From: an uncultured Erythrobacter sp. | Lineage (GTDB): Bacteria; Pseudomonadota; Alphaproteobacteria; Sphingomonadales; Sphingomonadaceae | Assembly: GCA_947503275.1 (NCBI GenBank) | Contig: CANNCZ010000002.1 | Location: 124,001-188,000, forward strand | DNA: 64,000 nucleotides | Direction of reading: 5' to 3' | Shown here: one piece after another, positions 49,553 to 57,884 of the stretch | Numbering within the stretch: position 1 is the stretch's first letter | Layout: each line of letters opens with the position of its first letter | Program-made: the position numbers and the translations under genes | The notes under the pieces: model-generated | Seen by the model: the letters and a program-made list of their open reading frames with translations, nothing else | What the model was told of the DNA's origin: nothing | Database searches by the model: none

Positions 49553-51067
49553 TCACGAAAAAACATCAAAATCACTGTCGAGCTTTATCGGTGCAGACCG
49601 CCTTGGCTTGCCTCGAATATCGGAAATTACATGTTCACCCTCGAGCGCAACGTATTGCTCCGCATCGCAAACGTGGGTGTAAATTGTGTCGGCGATTTCT
49701 AGGTGCCCGCGCGTTTCACCATCGGGCATGTCAGCCTTCCGATAATGATAACCGCCGAGGTGTCCGCGAATGAGGTGCTTGCAGCTGGGATCGACCGCAT
49801 ATCCGCCGCGCTCACTCATACAGCTCCAGATTGCCTCGTTGCGCAGCGATGCCCTGTTAGACTTCGCTTTTCGCACCCGGTGGCCCAATCCTTTTTGAAA
49901 AGCGCGCACCCAATCCATTTCGCTGTCGGCGCGATCAGCTGCCGACCAAGCAGCCGGATCCCCCACAATGCGCAGGTTTTCGGGCTGCAAATTGGGGAAG
50001 TTGTCGGCAATCATGGTGCGGACCATTTGGCCGGCCGCTGTGGGGCCAATTTTCATCAGCGTCTTGCCATCTTCACGCATCATCACCGCCTCGCGCAACG
50101 TGCGGAATTCACCCATCGCCAACCTTTGAGACGCGACGGCGGCCGCAAATAGTCCCTGGTCGAAGCCAACCAGCAATGGCCGCGATGGATCCCATTCGAG
50201 TTCGCGCACATGGTCGCGGTAATCGAATTGCGGGTTGACCGGCTGCCCGTGCTGCATCGGCACAAACTTGTTGTCGATCATCCGCGCGACGTAATCGGGT
50301 TTGTGCTTGTTGGCGGCCGCCTGAATTTGGTAATAGCCTTTCTGCAAATTGTGCAGGTTTTCAGCGTCAGGCTCCCGGCCGCCAGGCTGCAAGAACACCT
50401 CGAGCAATTCGCGACCATCCAAGAGGTCGCGCAGCTCGTCGTCCATTTCGCCCAAGTTTTTGTCGATCGCGAGCTTATAGACCCAATTGTCCATATAGGG
50501 CGCGTTCAGCGAAAGGATGATTTGCGGATCCACCATCAAGTCAACATCGATGCCGCCGCGACCCACACGGCCGGTAAGGAACGATAGCAAGTCACTCGGC
50601 TGCAAATCGGCCTCATCGACCATTACAGCGCACACCTGCCAACCGCGCGTCACTTCCTCAACCGATCGATCCCCGATCGCGCGCATTTCCATTTCAAATT
50701 GGCAAACGTCAGTGGCGTTGCCGTGCTCATCTTCGGCCAAAATCAGTGTGAGTTTGTGCGTGTATGGCTGTTTCCATGTGAATTTTCCGAGGGTTTCGGG
50801 GTAAAGGTCAAACCAGCTCTTAAGAGTGTTCTTCTCGAGGTTTGGGTAGGTTTCACGGATCACACCGACGCGCGCAGTCCGCCACATCACCCCGCGCGCA
50901 TCACGCTTACCACCCTGCTTTTTCGCAACTCTCACCAAAGCGCGGAGAGCCGTCATCGTCTTGGCAGATCCAACCGGGCCAATGATGACCTTGATGAATG
51001 CCCGACTGAGCAAAAACGCATCGGAAATTGGACCCGGCGAGTTTAGCCGGCGCACATCTTCGGTCAT
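49553..51067 (-). CDS. terL: Terminase large subunit
   Basis: Walker A VIIGPVGSAKT; VMVDEADLQP; nuclease region LLVGFDQG. Confidence 0.88.
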   Translation of the reverse strand: MTEDVRRLNSPGPISDAFLLSRAFIKVIIGPVGSAKTMTALRALVRVAKKQGGKRDARGVMWRTARVGVIRETYPNLEKNTLKSWFDLYPETLGKFTWKQPYTHKLTLILAEDEHGNATDVCQFEMEMRAIGDRSVEEVTRGWQVCAVMVDEADLQPSDLLSFLTGRVGRGGIDVDLMVDPQIILSLNAPYMDNWVYKLAIDKNLGEMDDELRDLLDGRELLEVFLQPGGREPDAENLHNLQKGYYQIQAAANKHKPDYVARMIDNKFVPMQHGQPVNPQFDYRDHVRELEWDPSRPLLVGFDQGLFAAAVASQRLAMGEFRTLREAVMMREDGKTLMKIGPTAAGQMVRTMIADNFPNLQPENLRIVGDPAAWSAADRADSEMDWVRAFQKGLGHRVRKAKSNRASLRNEAIWSCMSERGGYAVDPSCKHLIRGHLGGYHYRKADMPDGETRGHLEIADTIYTHVCDAEQYVALEGEHVISDIRGKPRRSAPIKLDSDFDVFS

Positions 51068-51651
51068 TTATCATCCTCTCGATGATCCAAAACCTTTGAC
51101 CGACCCTCAATCGTTCCGGTTCTCGCCTCTTTCATTTCGCCAATCTCTTCGATGACGCGCACGCCCTGGATTGTGTGATCGACTTGCACCGGCTGATCGC
51201 CGTGGAAGATCTTGCGCACACCTTCGGCGCTTCGCAGACGCATACTTTCCGCCTCGAAAATGGTCATTTGCTTGTTGACCGGATCCATTTGGCGGCTGCG
51301 CTCAACCATTTCTTCAGCCGTTTGGGCCATGATCTTCATCATCACCACGGCAGGATCCGGTCCGAACTGGCGCAAATACGCCTGCACATCGCGATTGGCG
51401 CGGTTCTTTGCTCCTTTGGGCCGGCCCTTTTTGCGAATTGCGCGCACATGCCGCTTGATCGACAAAGCGCCAGCATCGATGCCCAGCTCTTCGCGCGCCT
51501 CCAAAACCTCTTCAGCCGTGATCGGCTCGAAAAGATCATCTTGCTCCGCGTCGATTTCTTCGCTGAGCGCCTCATCGATCAGCTTGGCGCTATCCGCCGC
51601 AGCCTTTTCCAAATCGACTTTTCCACCGGCTCCTACGGGGTCAGTTGACAT
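51064..51651 (-). CDS. terS: Terminase small subunit (putative)
   Basis: Upstream of terL with ATGA overlap; KGRPKGAKNR basic motif. Confidence 0.6.
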   Translation of the reverse strand: MSTDPVGAGGKVDLEKAAADSAKLIDEALSEEIDAEQDDLFEPITAEEVLEAREELGIDAGALSIKRHVRAIRKKGRPKGAKNRANRDVQAYLRQFGPDPAVVMMKIMAQTAEEMVERSRQMDPVNKQMTIFEAESMRLRSAEGVRKIFHGDQPVQVDHTIQGVRVIEEIGEMKEARTGTIEGRSKVLDHREDDK

Positions 51652-52285
51652 AAGCACCCCCAGCTCTAGCGTGGCTTTCCTGACCTGCATGGAGCCCGAC
51701 AGCCCCCCACAGTTTCAGAACTTCACCCCGACCCGCTGGCGCTTTCGCGCCTTGGATCGAGACACACACCCTACCCCGACCCGATGCGCCCGCTTCAACT
51801 TTGGCGAGCCTGCGCAATCGTGCACTTCGATCCGCCTGAATATTGATCAGCGCGGTAAAACCCGATCTGAAACCGGATCCAAATTCTGGCTCGGTCCAGC
51901 GACCAGGTGATAGGGATCTGGCCGGGCGCGAATGGGGGCATGGGGGGGTCTGTGGCGCGATGGTGGCCCGCGTGAGCTTTCGAAGCTTACGATCAGCCCT
52001 GTAAAGCCCAGCCTTATCAGCCTGTTGCACCGATCTTTTCGACGCGATCCTTTCGACGCGCCCTCGCTGAGCGCTGAGAAACGGCAGAATTCCGCCATTC
52101 TTGCGGCCGGTGCCAGCTGCGCGCATCGACCCACCAAAAACCCGGAAACTTTCGCCGCCACGCCCGAGATTTAGAGTGTTGATCGACCCGATCAGGCGCA
52201 GCCGCATCGATCCGCGCACCAAATCAGCATATCCACTGCCTAGAATATGCACGCCGTCAGGCTGCACACCACGGCCAAACACAGC

Positions 52286-52533
52286 GGTTCCGCAGCGGAA
52301 CCATGCGGAACCAGCTAGGGAACCAATAACCCTATGAAAACTCAGTATATAATCAATTGGTTCCGTGGTTCCGCTAATTACGCCTCGCGCATATACGCGC
52401 ATGTGCGCACACACACGCACACGCATCAATGTTTGACAGAATGAGCGGAACCATCGGAACCGACCAATAAAGACAGCAATATCAATCACTTGATGGTTCC
52501 TAAAGTGGTTCCGCACGGTTCCGATACGGAACC
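52286..52533. promoter_or_regulatory. Mirror-symmetric 12-box GGAACC/GGTTCC array
   Basis: Starts 52286,297,307,319,359,367,447,456,495,507,517,528; orientations T,A,A,A,T,T|A,A,T,T,T,A (T=GGTTCC, A=GGAACC). Confidence 0.95.
52386..52426. repeat. 41-bp alternating purine-pyrimidine (Z-DNA-prone) tract
   Basis: CGCGCATATACGCGCATGTGCGCACACACACGCACACGCAT, strictly alternating. Confidence 0.95.
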
Positions 52534-52664
52534 ACCCCCCGGACCCACCACGCGCCAGAATTCGGCTGCACAAATCTTGGCATCCCAAACGGGCCGGGGT
52601 CAGGGATAGGGACGCGAGCGGGGCATATTTGAACTGTGATATTGATAGTGTGCACGTGCCCGTC

Positions 52665-52686
52665 GCAGCCGCTTTGCGGCCGCTGC
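52665..52686 (+). terminator. Possible intrinsic terminator hairpin
   Basis: GCAGCCGC-TTT-GCGGCCGCTGC (3-nt bulge), T-rich sequence further downstream. Confidence 0.35.
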
Positions 52687-52752
52687 ACGCGCGCGTTTCT
52701 TGTTTTAATTCAATGCTCAAGCATTGAATGCCTGAATATTTGATGAAAGAGC

Positions 52753-52787
52753 TTGACAGCCTTGTTAGTGCCGCTTTATAGGCACTA
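52753..52787 (+). promoter_or_regulatory. sigma70-like promoter for ardC with overlapping operator palindrome
   Basis: TTGACA (52753-52758), 17 bp, TTATAG (52776-52781); TAGTGCC-N8-GGCACTA at 52766-52787. Confidence 0.6.
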
Positions 52788-52837
52788 TTAGAGCGCAGGC
52801 ATTTGGGCCGCGCTAAGGTCAGAAAGGACCAGACACG

Positions 52838-53785
52838 ATGGCTAAGATCGACACTTACGAGACTGTCACCAACAGCATTATTCACCAGCTCGAGGCCGGG
52901 ACCAAACCATGGGTTTGCGATTGGGCCACTGGCGGAATTCAAATGCCGCACCGCGTCACTGGCGACATGTATCGCGGCATCAACGTGGTTTTGCTTTGGA
53001 TGGCGGCGCAAGAAAACCGCCTCACCGGCCGCACATGGATGACCTTTAAGCAAGCGAGCAGCCTTGGCGCGAAGGTCCGCAAGGGATCCAAAGGCACGCG
53101 CATCGTGTTCTTTAAGAAAATCGATGTGAAGGACCGCAACGCCAGCGATGCTGACGCTACTGTGCAAATTCCGATGCTCCGCACTTACACAGTGTTCAAC
53201 AGCGACCAGATCGACGATTTGCCCGCCAAGTATGCAACGCCAATCGTGCAGCCAAACCCCAGCATTGAACGGGACCGGGTGAACGAAGCCGCATTGCGTT
53301 CTAGCGGCGCCCAAATCACCGAAGGCGGCGCAAGCGCTCATTACACGCCCAGCACTGACATTGTGACCATGCCGGATTTTGAGCGCTTCACCAGCTCTAG
53401 CGGCTATCTTGCCACGCTTGCCCATGAGCTTTGCCACTGGACTGGCCACAAATCGCGGCATGATCGCTTTGGCCACAACAGCAAGGCAGATCGTGCCAGC
53501 TACGCTTTCGAAGAGTTGGTAGCGGAAATGGGCGCGGCGTTCATCGGCTCGCAACTCGGCATTGTTGGCGAGCATATCGAAAACCACAGCGCTTATCTGT
53601 CGCATTGGCTTAAGGTTTTGAAAGAGGACAAGCGCGCCATTTTCCGCGCTGCCAGCCTTGCCCAAGCGGCCGCCGATATGGTGCTGGCTAACGCTGGCGA
53701 GCTGCCTACGCTCGAGGGCGAGGAACCGACCACGGAGAGCATCAAACCCGCTCCGGTGATGTTGCAAGCCGAACTGGCACTTTGA
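52838..53785 (+). CDS. ardC: ArdC-like antirestriction protein (ssDNA-binding N-domain + zincin)
   Basis: N-terminal KPWVCDW...GINVVLLW...FKQASSLGAKVRKGSKG; HELCHWTGHKSRHDR (HExxH). Confidence 0.88.
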   Translation: MAKIDTYETVTNSIIHQLEAGTKPWVCDWATGGIQMPHRVTGDMYRGINVVLLWMAAQENRLTGRTWMTFKQASSLGAKVRKGSKGTRIVFFKKIDVKDRNASDADATVQIPMLRTYTVFNSDQIDDLPAKYATPIVQPNPSIERDRVNEAALRSSGAQITEGGASAHYTPSTDIVTMPDFERFTSSSGYLATLAHELCHWTGHKSRHDRFGHNSKADRASYAFEELVAEMGAAFIGSQLGIVGEHIENHSAYLSHWLKVLKEDKRAIFRAASLAQAAADMVLANAGELPTLEGEEPTTESIKPAPVMLQAELAL

Positions 53786-53896
53786 CCATCCCCGCAGCCG
53801 CTTGGAGCGATCCGAGCGGCTATAGGGAAGGCCATCAAGCCCCCCATCAAAAGCGCCGGCACAGGGCCGCGCTAGGTCGATGAAAGGACCAGACAA

Positions 53897-54235
53897 ATGG
53901 ACACTTACAAAGTCATAGTGGATAGCGGCTTGCCAAGCGGGACGCGCGCAATCGGTTGCGGCTGCGATGCCGAAAACACAATCAGCGATCTTACCGCCAT
54001 TGGCGACGCCATACTTACGCCTAGCGATCCGTCGCCGGCCGGCCGCTGCACGCATTGCGGTTGCTTGGCCTATGCCGAAACCGAATTGCTGAAAATGGAG
54101 CGCGCCGCGCCATCTATGCTTTCCGCGTTGAAGCAAGCCGAATTGTTTATGGCGGGTTTTGAAGACTGCGACGCGCAAGAAGATATGGCCGCGCTCGAGG
54201 CCGTGCGCGACGCCATCACGAAAGCGGAGGGCTAA
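53897..54235 (+). CDS. Small early phage protein with CxxC motif
   Basis: CTHCGC zinc-knuckle-like; shares leader with ardC. Confidence 0.6.
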   Translation: MDTYKVIVDSGLPSGTRAIGCGCDAENTISDLTAIGDAILTPSDPSPAGRCTHCGCLAYAETELLKMERAAPSMLSALKQAELFMAGFEDCDAQEDMAALEAVRDAITKAEG

Positions 54236-54238
54236 GCC

Positions 54239-54517
54239 ATGAACCAATTCACAGCCTACACCCCGCGCGATGGCGACACCATCCACTTGCGCTTTGAAAG
54301 ATTGCCCGAACGAACCGGCCGCTATGTCTTGGGCATTCACCGCGACGGTGCGCGCGCCAGTTTGACCCGGTGCGCCACGAACCGAAAAACCTTTGTTGAT
54401 ATCGAAAGGCTGATTGAGCTTTACGACGCGGGCACTTTGACACCGATAGACGCCGTGCAACTCGAGCGCGATGCGCAGATGCGCTTGCGCTTCACCAGCA
54501 ACACTAAGGAGGCTTGA
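54239..54517 (+). CDS. Small early phage protein
   Basis: 92 aa, SD sequence, co-directional. Confidence 0.55.
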   Translation: MNQFTAYTPRDGDTIHLRFERLPERTGRYVLGIHRDGARASLTRCATNRKTFVDIERLIELYDAGTLTPIDAVQLERDAQMRLRFTSNTKEA

Positions 54518-54520
54518 GCC

Positions 54521-54802
54521 ATGATTGACGACAAAACCGGACAACTGATTGAGGCAGGCGCGTGCCTTTGGGAAGCGTACTTGGACAAAACAATTTCGGT
54601 TACAGCGCTTGCAGCCGCAGATGAATGGCGGGAAAGTCAGGGCACAAGCTCTTTGCGCTTGATGATTTTGAACCAAGCCGAAAACTGCCATAACGCTTGG
54701 TGGGCGCTTCATAAAGATGCGCGAATGGACGAGCCTTTCGATTGGGAATTCTGCCCGCAATTTCTTTCCAACTGGATCGAAAAAGGTGGGCTTACTCAAT
54801 AA
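54521..54802 (+). CDS. Small early phage protein
   Basis: 93 aa, AGGAGG SD. Confidence 0.55.
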   Translation: MIDDKTGQLIEAGACLWEAYLDKTISVTALAAADEWRESQGTSSLRLMILNQAENCHNAWWALHKDARMDEPFDWEFCPQFLSNWIEKGGLTQ

Positions 54803-54828
54803 GCGCATAGACGAACGGGCCGGGGTAA

Positions 54829-56832
54829 TCATACTTCGGCCCCTTCGCATTCTTCATCAAACCAACGCTTGAGCGTTTTCTCTTTGCTCGCGTTGGGCAG
54901 CTGCTCTTCATCGAACACATGGCACAGCGGCACACACACCGCCGATAGCTTGCGCCGGCCGAACGCGACCTTGCGCGCACGCACCGCCATCGGGAACCGC
55001 TCAAGCACAGCGTCATAAATCTCTGCCCAGCCTTGCTGCGATCCCTGAAACAGATGCGCCAGCGCAGCTTGCCCAGGAGCGATAGCCAGGAAGCCAGGGA
55101 AGTCCTTATCGAACGCCTGTGTGCCCCACCGCTTGCCTTTGTCCTTTTTCACCCGGCCTTCGGTATCGAGCTCTTCGTCATAGAACGTGCAATTGACCAG
55201 CTTAAGGCCATACTGCCCTAACCGCTCATTGATGCGCTTGCCGGCATCTGGATCGCGCAGCGGCTCAATAGCGTGATCGAGAGCATCGCCAATCCAAGTG
55301 GCCAGCGCCACGCGCTCATCGCCGCCGCGCGCCTGCACCTGCGCACCCAATAGATGATCGAGGCAATCTGCGTGCTGCGGCCGCTCTTGCGCAATCTCAC
55401 GCATCCGCTCGGGCCGGCACATATCCGCCCAATGCAACACATCTTCGTAATCGGGCAGGCCATCCGGCGTGTCGTGATCGTGGATCAACACATCAGCACA
55501 TGCCAACAGAGTGCCAAACTGGTCGCAAGCGCGGCCGTCATGCCCCGCTTGTCGCAACGCTTCGTGATACTTGGCTTTGGTCGCCGCTAATCGCGCCCAC
55601 CCGTCGACCATGCGCCGCAACAGCTTGCGGCCGATGGTCGGGAGATTGTACGCCTCGAGGCTCGGCTCGCCCGCCCAATCGGCAGGAAACGGCATCAACT
55701 CACCAATCGCAAGGCGGCTTTTGTCTTGCGCTGGCATCGATGGAATATTGATCGATGAAAACAGGAACGAACTGCGGATCGAAAATTCGTGCGCATTGTG
55801 ATCCTGCCCGCCACGGTGGCCTTTGTCGCCTGTGAACGAAAGCCGCATCAGCTCAATCACATCGTTAACCTTGCGATTGTCAGCGGATGCCTCAATTTCA
55901 TCGACCAGAACCGGCACTGTCGCTTGACCTAGGCTCTGCCGGATCGCTGCCCCGGTTGCGTTTGCGGTGCGGAAACAACCCCGGCCAAGCAGCTGGTGAA
56001 GAGCCTTACCTTCGCCGTTCAAATGCGATTTGCCCGTGCCGCGTCCTCCGGTTAGCCAGATATTGGGACGAACCGGCAGCGCACCGCCCACCAACGCACT
56101 ACCAAGCCAACCCAGCAACAGGCGAGGATCTAGGAGAGAGCGCCGCCAATTCCACGTCCTAAACAGGCCCGGCAATCCATCACGGCCAATTTGGCCCGAT
56201 ATCAAAAGCGCCGCGGCTTCCGGTCCAACCGGGTCAGGCCATGGGCGGGGGATAGGATCATCCCCGGCATAGACGAAATCACCCAGCACGCCGCAACTCG
56301 CCCAATTCCACCGGCGCAATTCGCCTTCAAGGGTATGGTCGGAATGCAGGATCTTATCGCCACAATGCAGCGCAAGCCCGCCTGCATCATGCCGATGCGC
56401 TCCCCGGCCGCGCTTGCGATCTGCGGAACTGAACCGCCCGCGCCGCACACATTCACCAATCAACGCGGCCGTTGCTTCGGCTTGATCCCATCCAATGATT
56501 TCAGAAGCGCGATCTTTCGTCGGCTTCGACCACTTGGGGAACTGCTCTTCCAACCATTCTTCGTCACCGAACAGCGCGACCATGCCGTTTTTGCCGTGGC
56601 GATTATTTGCCTCGAGGCCGACCAGCTGCTTGTTGCGGTCTAGGTAAAAGCATGTTTGCTTACCATCCTCTGTGGATCGAATGCCCAGCGGCACAATCGG
56701 GCAGCTTTTCCAATCAATCGGCAACTTGCGCTGCTTGCCCTTTTCGGGTGTCGCATCGCCTTCTTGCGCCATTGTCGGTGCGTCCTTTGGATTGTCGAGC
56801 GCATCCTTGATTGAGGCAACACCATCGGTCAT
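54829..56832 (-). CDS. P-loop replication helicase/ATPase
   Basis: Walker A GGRGTGKS; VPVLVDEIEAS; ATG overlaps upstream stop. Confidence 0.72.
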   Translation of the reverse strand: MTDGVASIKDALDNPKDAPTMAQEGDATPEKGKQRKLPIDWKSCPIVPLGIRSTEDGKQTCFYLDRNKQLVGLEANNRHGKNGMVALFGDEEWLEEQFPKWSKPTKDRASEIIGWDQAEATAALIGECVRRGRFSSADRKRGRGAHRHDAGGLALHCGDKILHSDHTLEGELRRWNWASCGVLGDFVYAGDDPIPRPWPDPVGPEAAALLISGQIGRDGLPGLFRTWNWRRSLLDPRLLLGWLGSALVGGALPVRPNIWLTGGRGTGKSHLNGEGKALHQLLGRGCFRTANATGAAIRQSLGQATVPVLVDEIEASADNRKVNDVIELMRLSFTGDKGHRGGQDHNAHEFSIRSSFLFSSINIPSMPAQDKSRLAIGELMPFPADWAGEPSLEAYNLPTIGRKLLRRMVDGWARLAATKAKYHEALRQAGHDGRACDQFGTLLACADVLIHDHDTPDGLPDYEDVLHWADMCRPERMREIAQERPQHADCLDHLLGAQVQARGGDERVALATWIGDALDHAIEPLRDPDAGKRINERLGQYGLKLVNCTFYDEELDTEGRVKKDKGKRWGTQAFDKDFPGFLAIAPGQAALAHLFQGSQQGWAEIYDAVLERFPMAVRARKVAFGRRKLSAVCVPLCHVFDEEQLPNASKEKTLKRWFDEECEGAEV

Positions 56833-57884
56833 GCGGCAGCATCCCTCAATTTACACCAAGCGCTCACGCAAATGCCTACATCGGCATCGGTGCGCAGCCT
56901 TTCGCACTGTTCACAAAAACGCTTGGCCCCGGATTTAACCGCGTCATAACGATCAAGCGGTGCATCCTTTGGCCCGGATCGAACCAACTGCGGCGCTGGC
57001 TTTCTCAATGCGACTTTCCGCGCGGGCGTCACGACACCGGCCATTGCATTGCGCACCGCCCTTTCGAAACTAACCACGACACTGAGTTGCGGGTGATGCG
57101 ATTGCTCAACAATCGCGGCTGCGCGCCACTCTTCCTGTGTTTTGGAGCCGAGTTTAGCGCGAATTTTGGCCAGCTGCTCTTCGGAAACAACATTGCCCCG
57201 CGCGGTCGAACACAGGGCCACGATGCCGGGAAACAGGGTTCCGGCGTATCGCAGAGATTGACCGGCAAAGGCTTGCTGCAAAGTGACAAGCGCCGCTTTG
57301 GTTATCGCCTCGCCCTTACGTCGCCAGCTGCGCTCTAACCCGCCGATGCAGCCAATCGTATCAAAACCCCAAAACTTCCAATTGGTGTGCGCTGCCAGCT
57401 GCAATCCTGCATCGGCAATCGCATCGCGGAGCGCGATTGCTGCTTCGTCTCCGCTCGCCAGTTTGCCTTTGAACTTATCAAGCGAGGTCAGCGCATTTCG
57501 CTTTGTGTTGATCGCCGTGAATGCAGCCGCTTCTTGCTGCAAATCTTCATATTCACCAACGATACAAGGCAATTCGTCGATATCACCGCGCAGCTTGGCC
57601 GCTTCAAATCGGTGTTGACCATCGATCACATACAGCTTGCCGTCGCGCCGCGACACAACCAGCACTTGGCACAAATCCCACCGCCATTGCGCGGCTATTT
57701 GCCTGATCAACGATTGGCTTTCACGGCTTTCGATTGATCGCTGATACGCCGCGTCAATGTGCAGCTGCGCTGGCGCGACGAATTCCAACGCGGGCTTAGC
57801 GCCCATCGCTGGCTTCATTACTTCTTTGTCGAATGCGATTTCCGTCATCACGCAGCCTCCTGATTTTGGAGCGCGCGCACCCAA
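56829..57884 (-). CDS. ParB-like N-terminal domain protein (DUF6551-type)
   Basis: VDAAYQRS-like LHIDAAYQRSIESRESQSLIRQIA; VIDGQHRFEAAKLRG. Confidence 0.75.
   Translation of the reverse strand: MGARAPKSGGCVMTEIAFDKEVMKPAMGAKPALEFVAPAQLHIDAAYQRSIESRESQSLIRQIAAQWRWDLCQVLVVSRRDGKLYVIDGQHRFEAAKLRGDIDELPCIVGEYEDLQQEAAAFTAINTKRNALTSLDKFKGKLASGDEAAIALRDAIADAGLQLAAHTNWKFWGFDTIGCIGGLERSWRRKGEAITKAALVTLQQAFAGQSLRYAGTLFPGIVALCSTARGNVVSEEQLAKIRAKLGSKTQEEWRAAAIVEQSHHPQLSVVVSFERAVRNAMAGVVTPARKVALRKPAPQLVRSGPKDAPLDRYDAVKSGAKRFCEQCERLRTDADVGICVSAWCKLRDAAA

Noticed and set aside
52286-52533. GGAACC boxes as ECF-sigma (-35 GGAAC) promoters
   Set aside because: I saw no properly spaced CGTT/-10 partner at the boxes I checked, no ECF sigma gene in the prophage, and mirror-symmetric geometry is not expected of promoters.
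52286-52533. Protelomerase (telRL) site as in N15-like linear prophages
   Set aside because: The array has symmetric boxes around an alternating Z-prone centre, but no protelomerase gene is visible, the central sequence is not a perfect palindrome, and the phage is integrated at a tRNA.
51641-54850. 1069-aa minus-strand ORF in the track
   Set aside because: Runs antisense through ardC and three small early genes and through the GGAACC control region; low-complexity composition typical of GC-rich antisense reading, with no recognisable domain.
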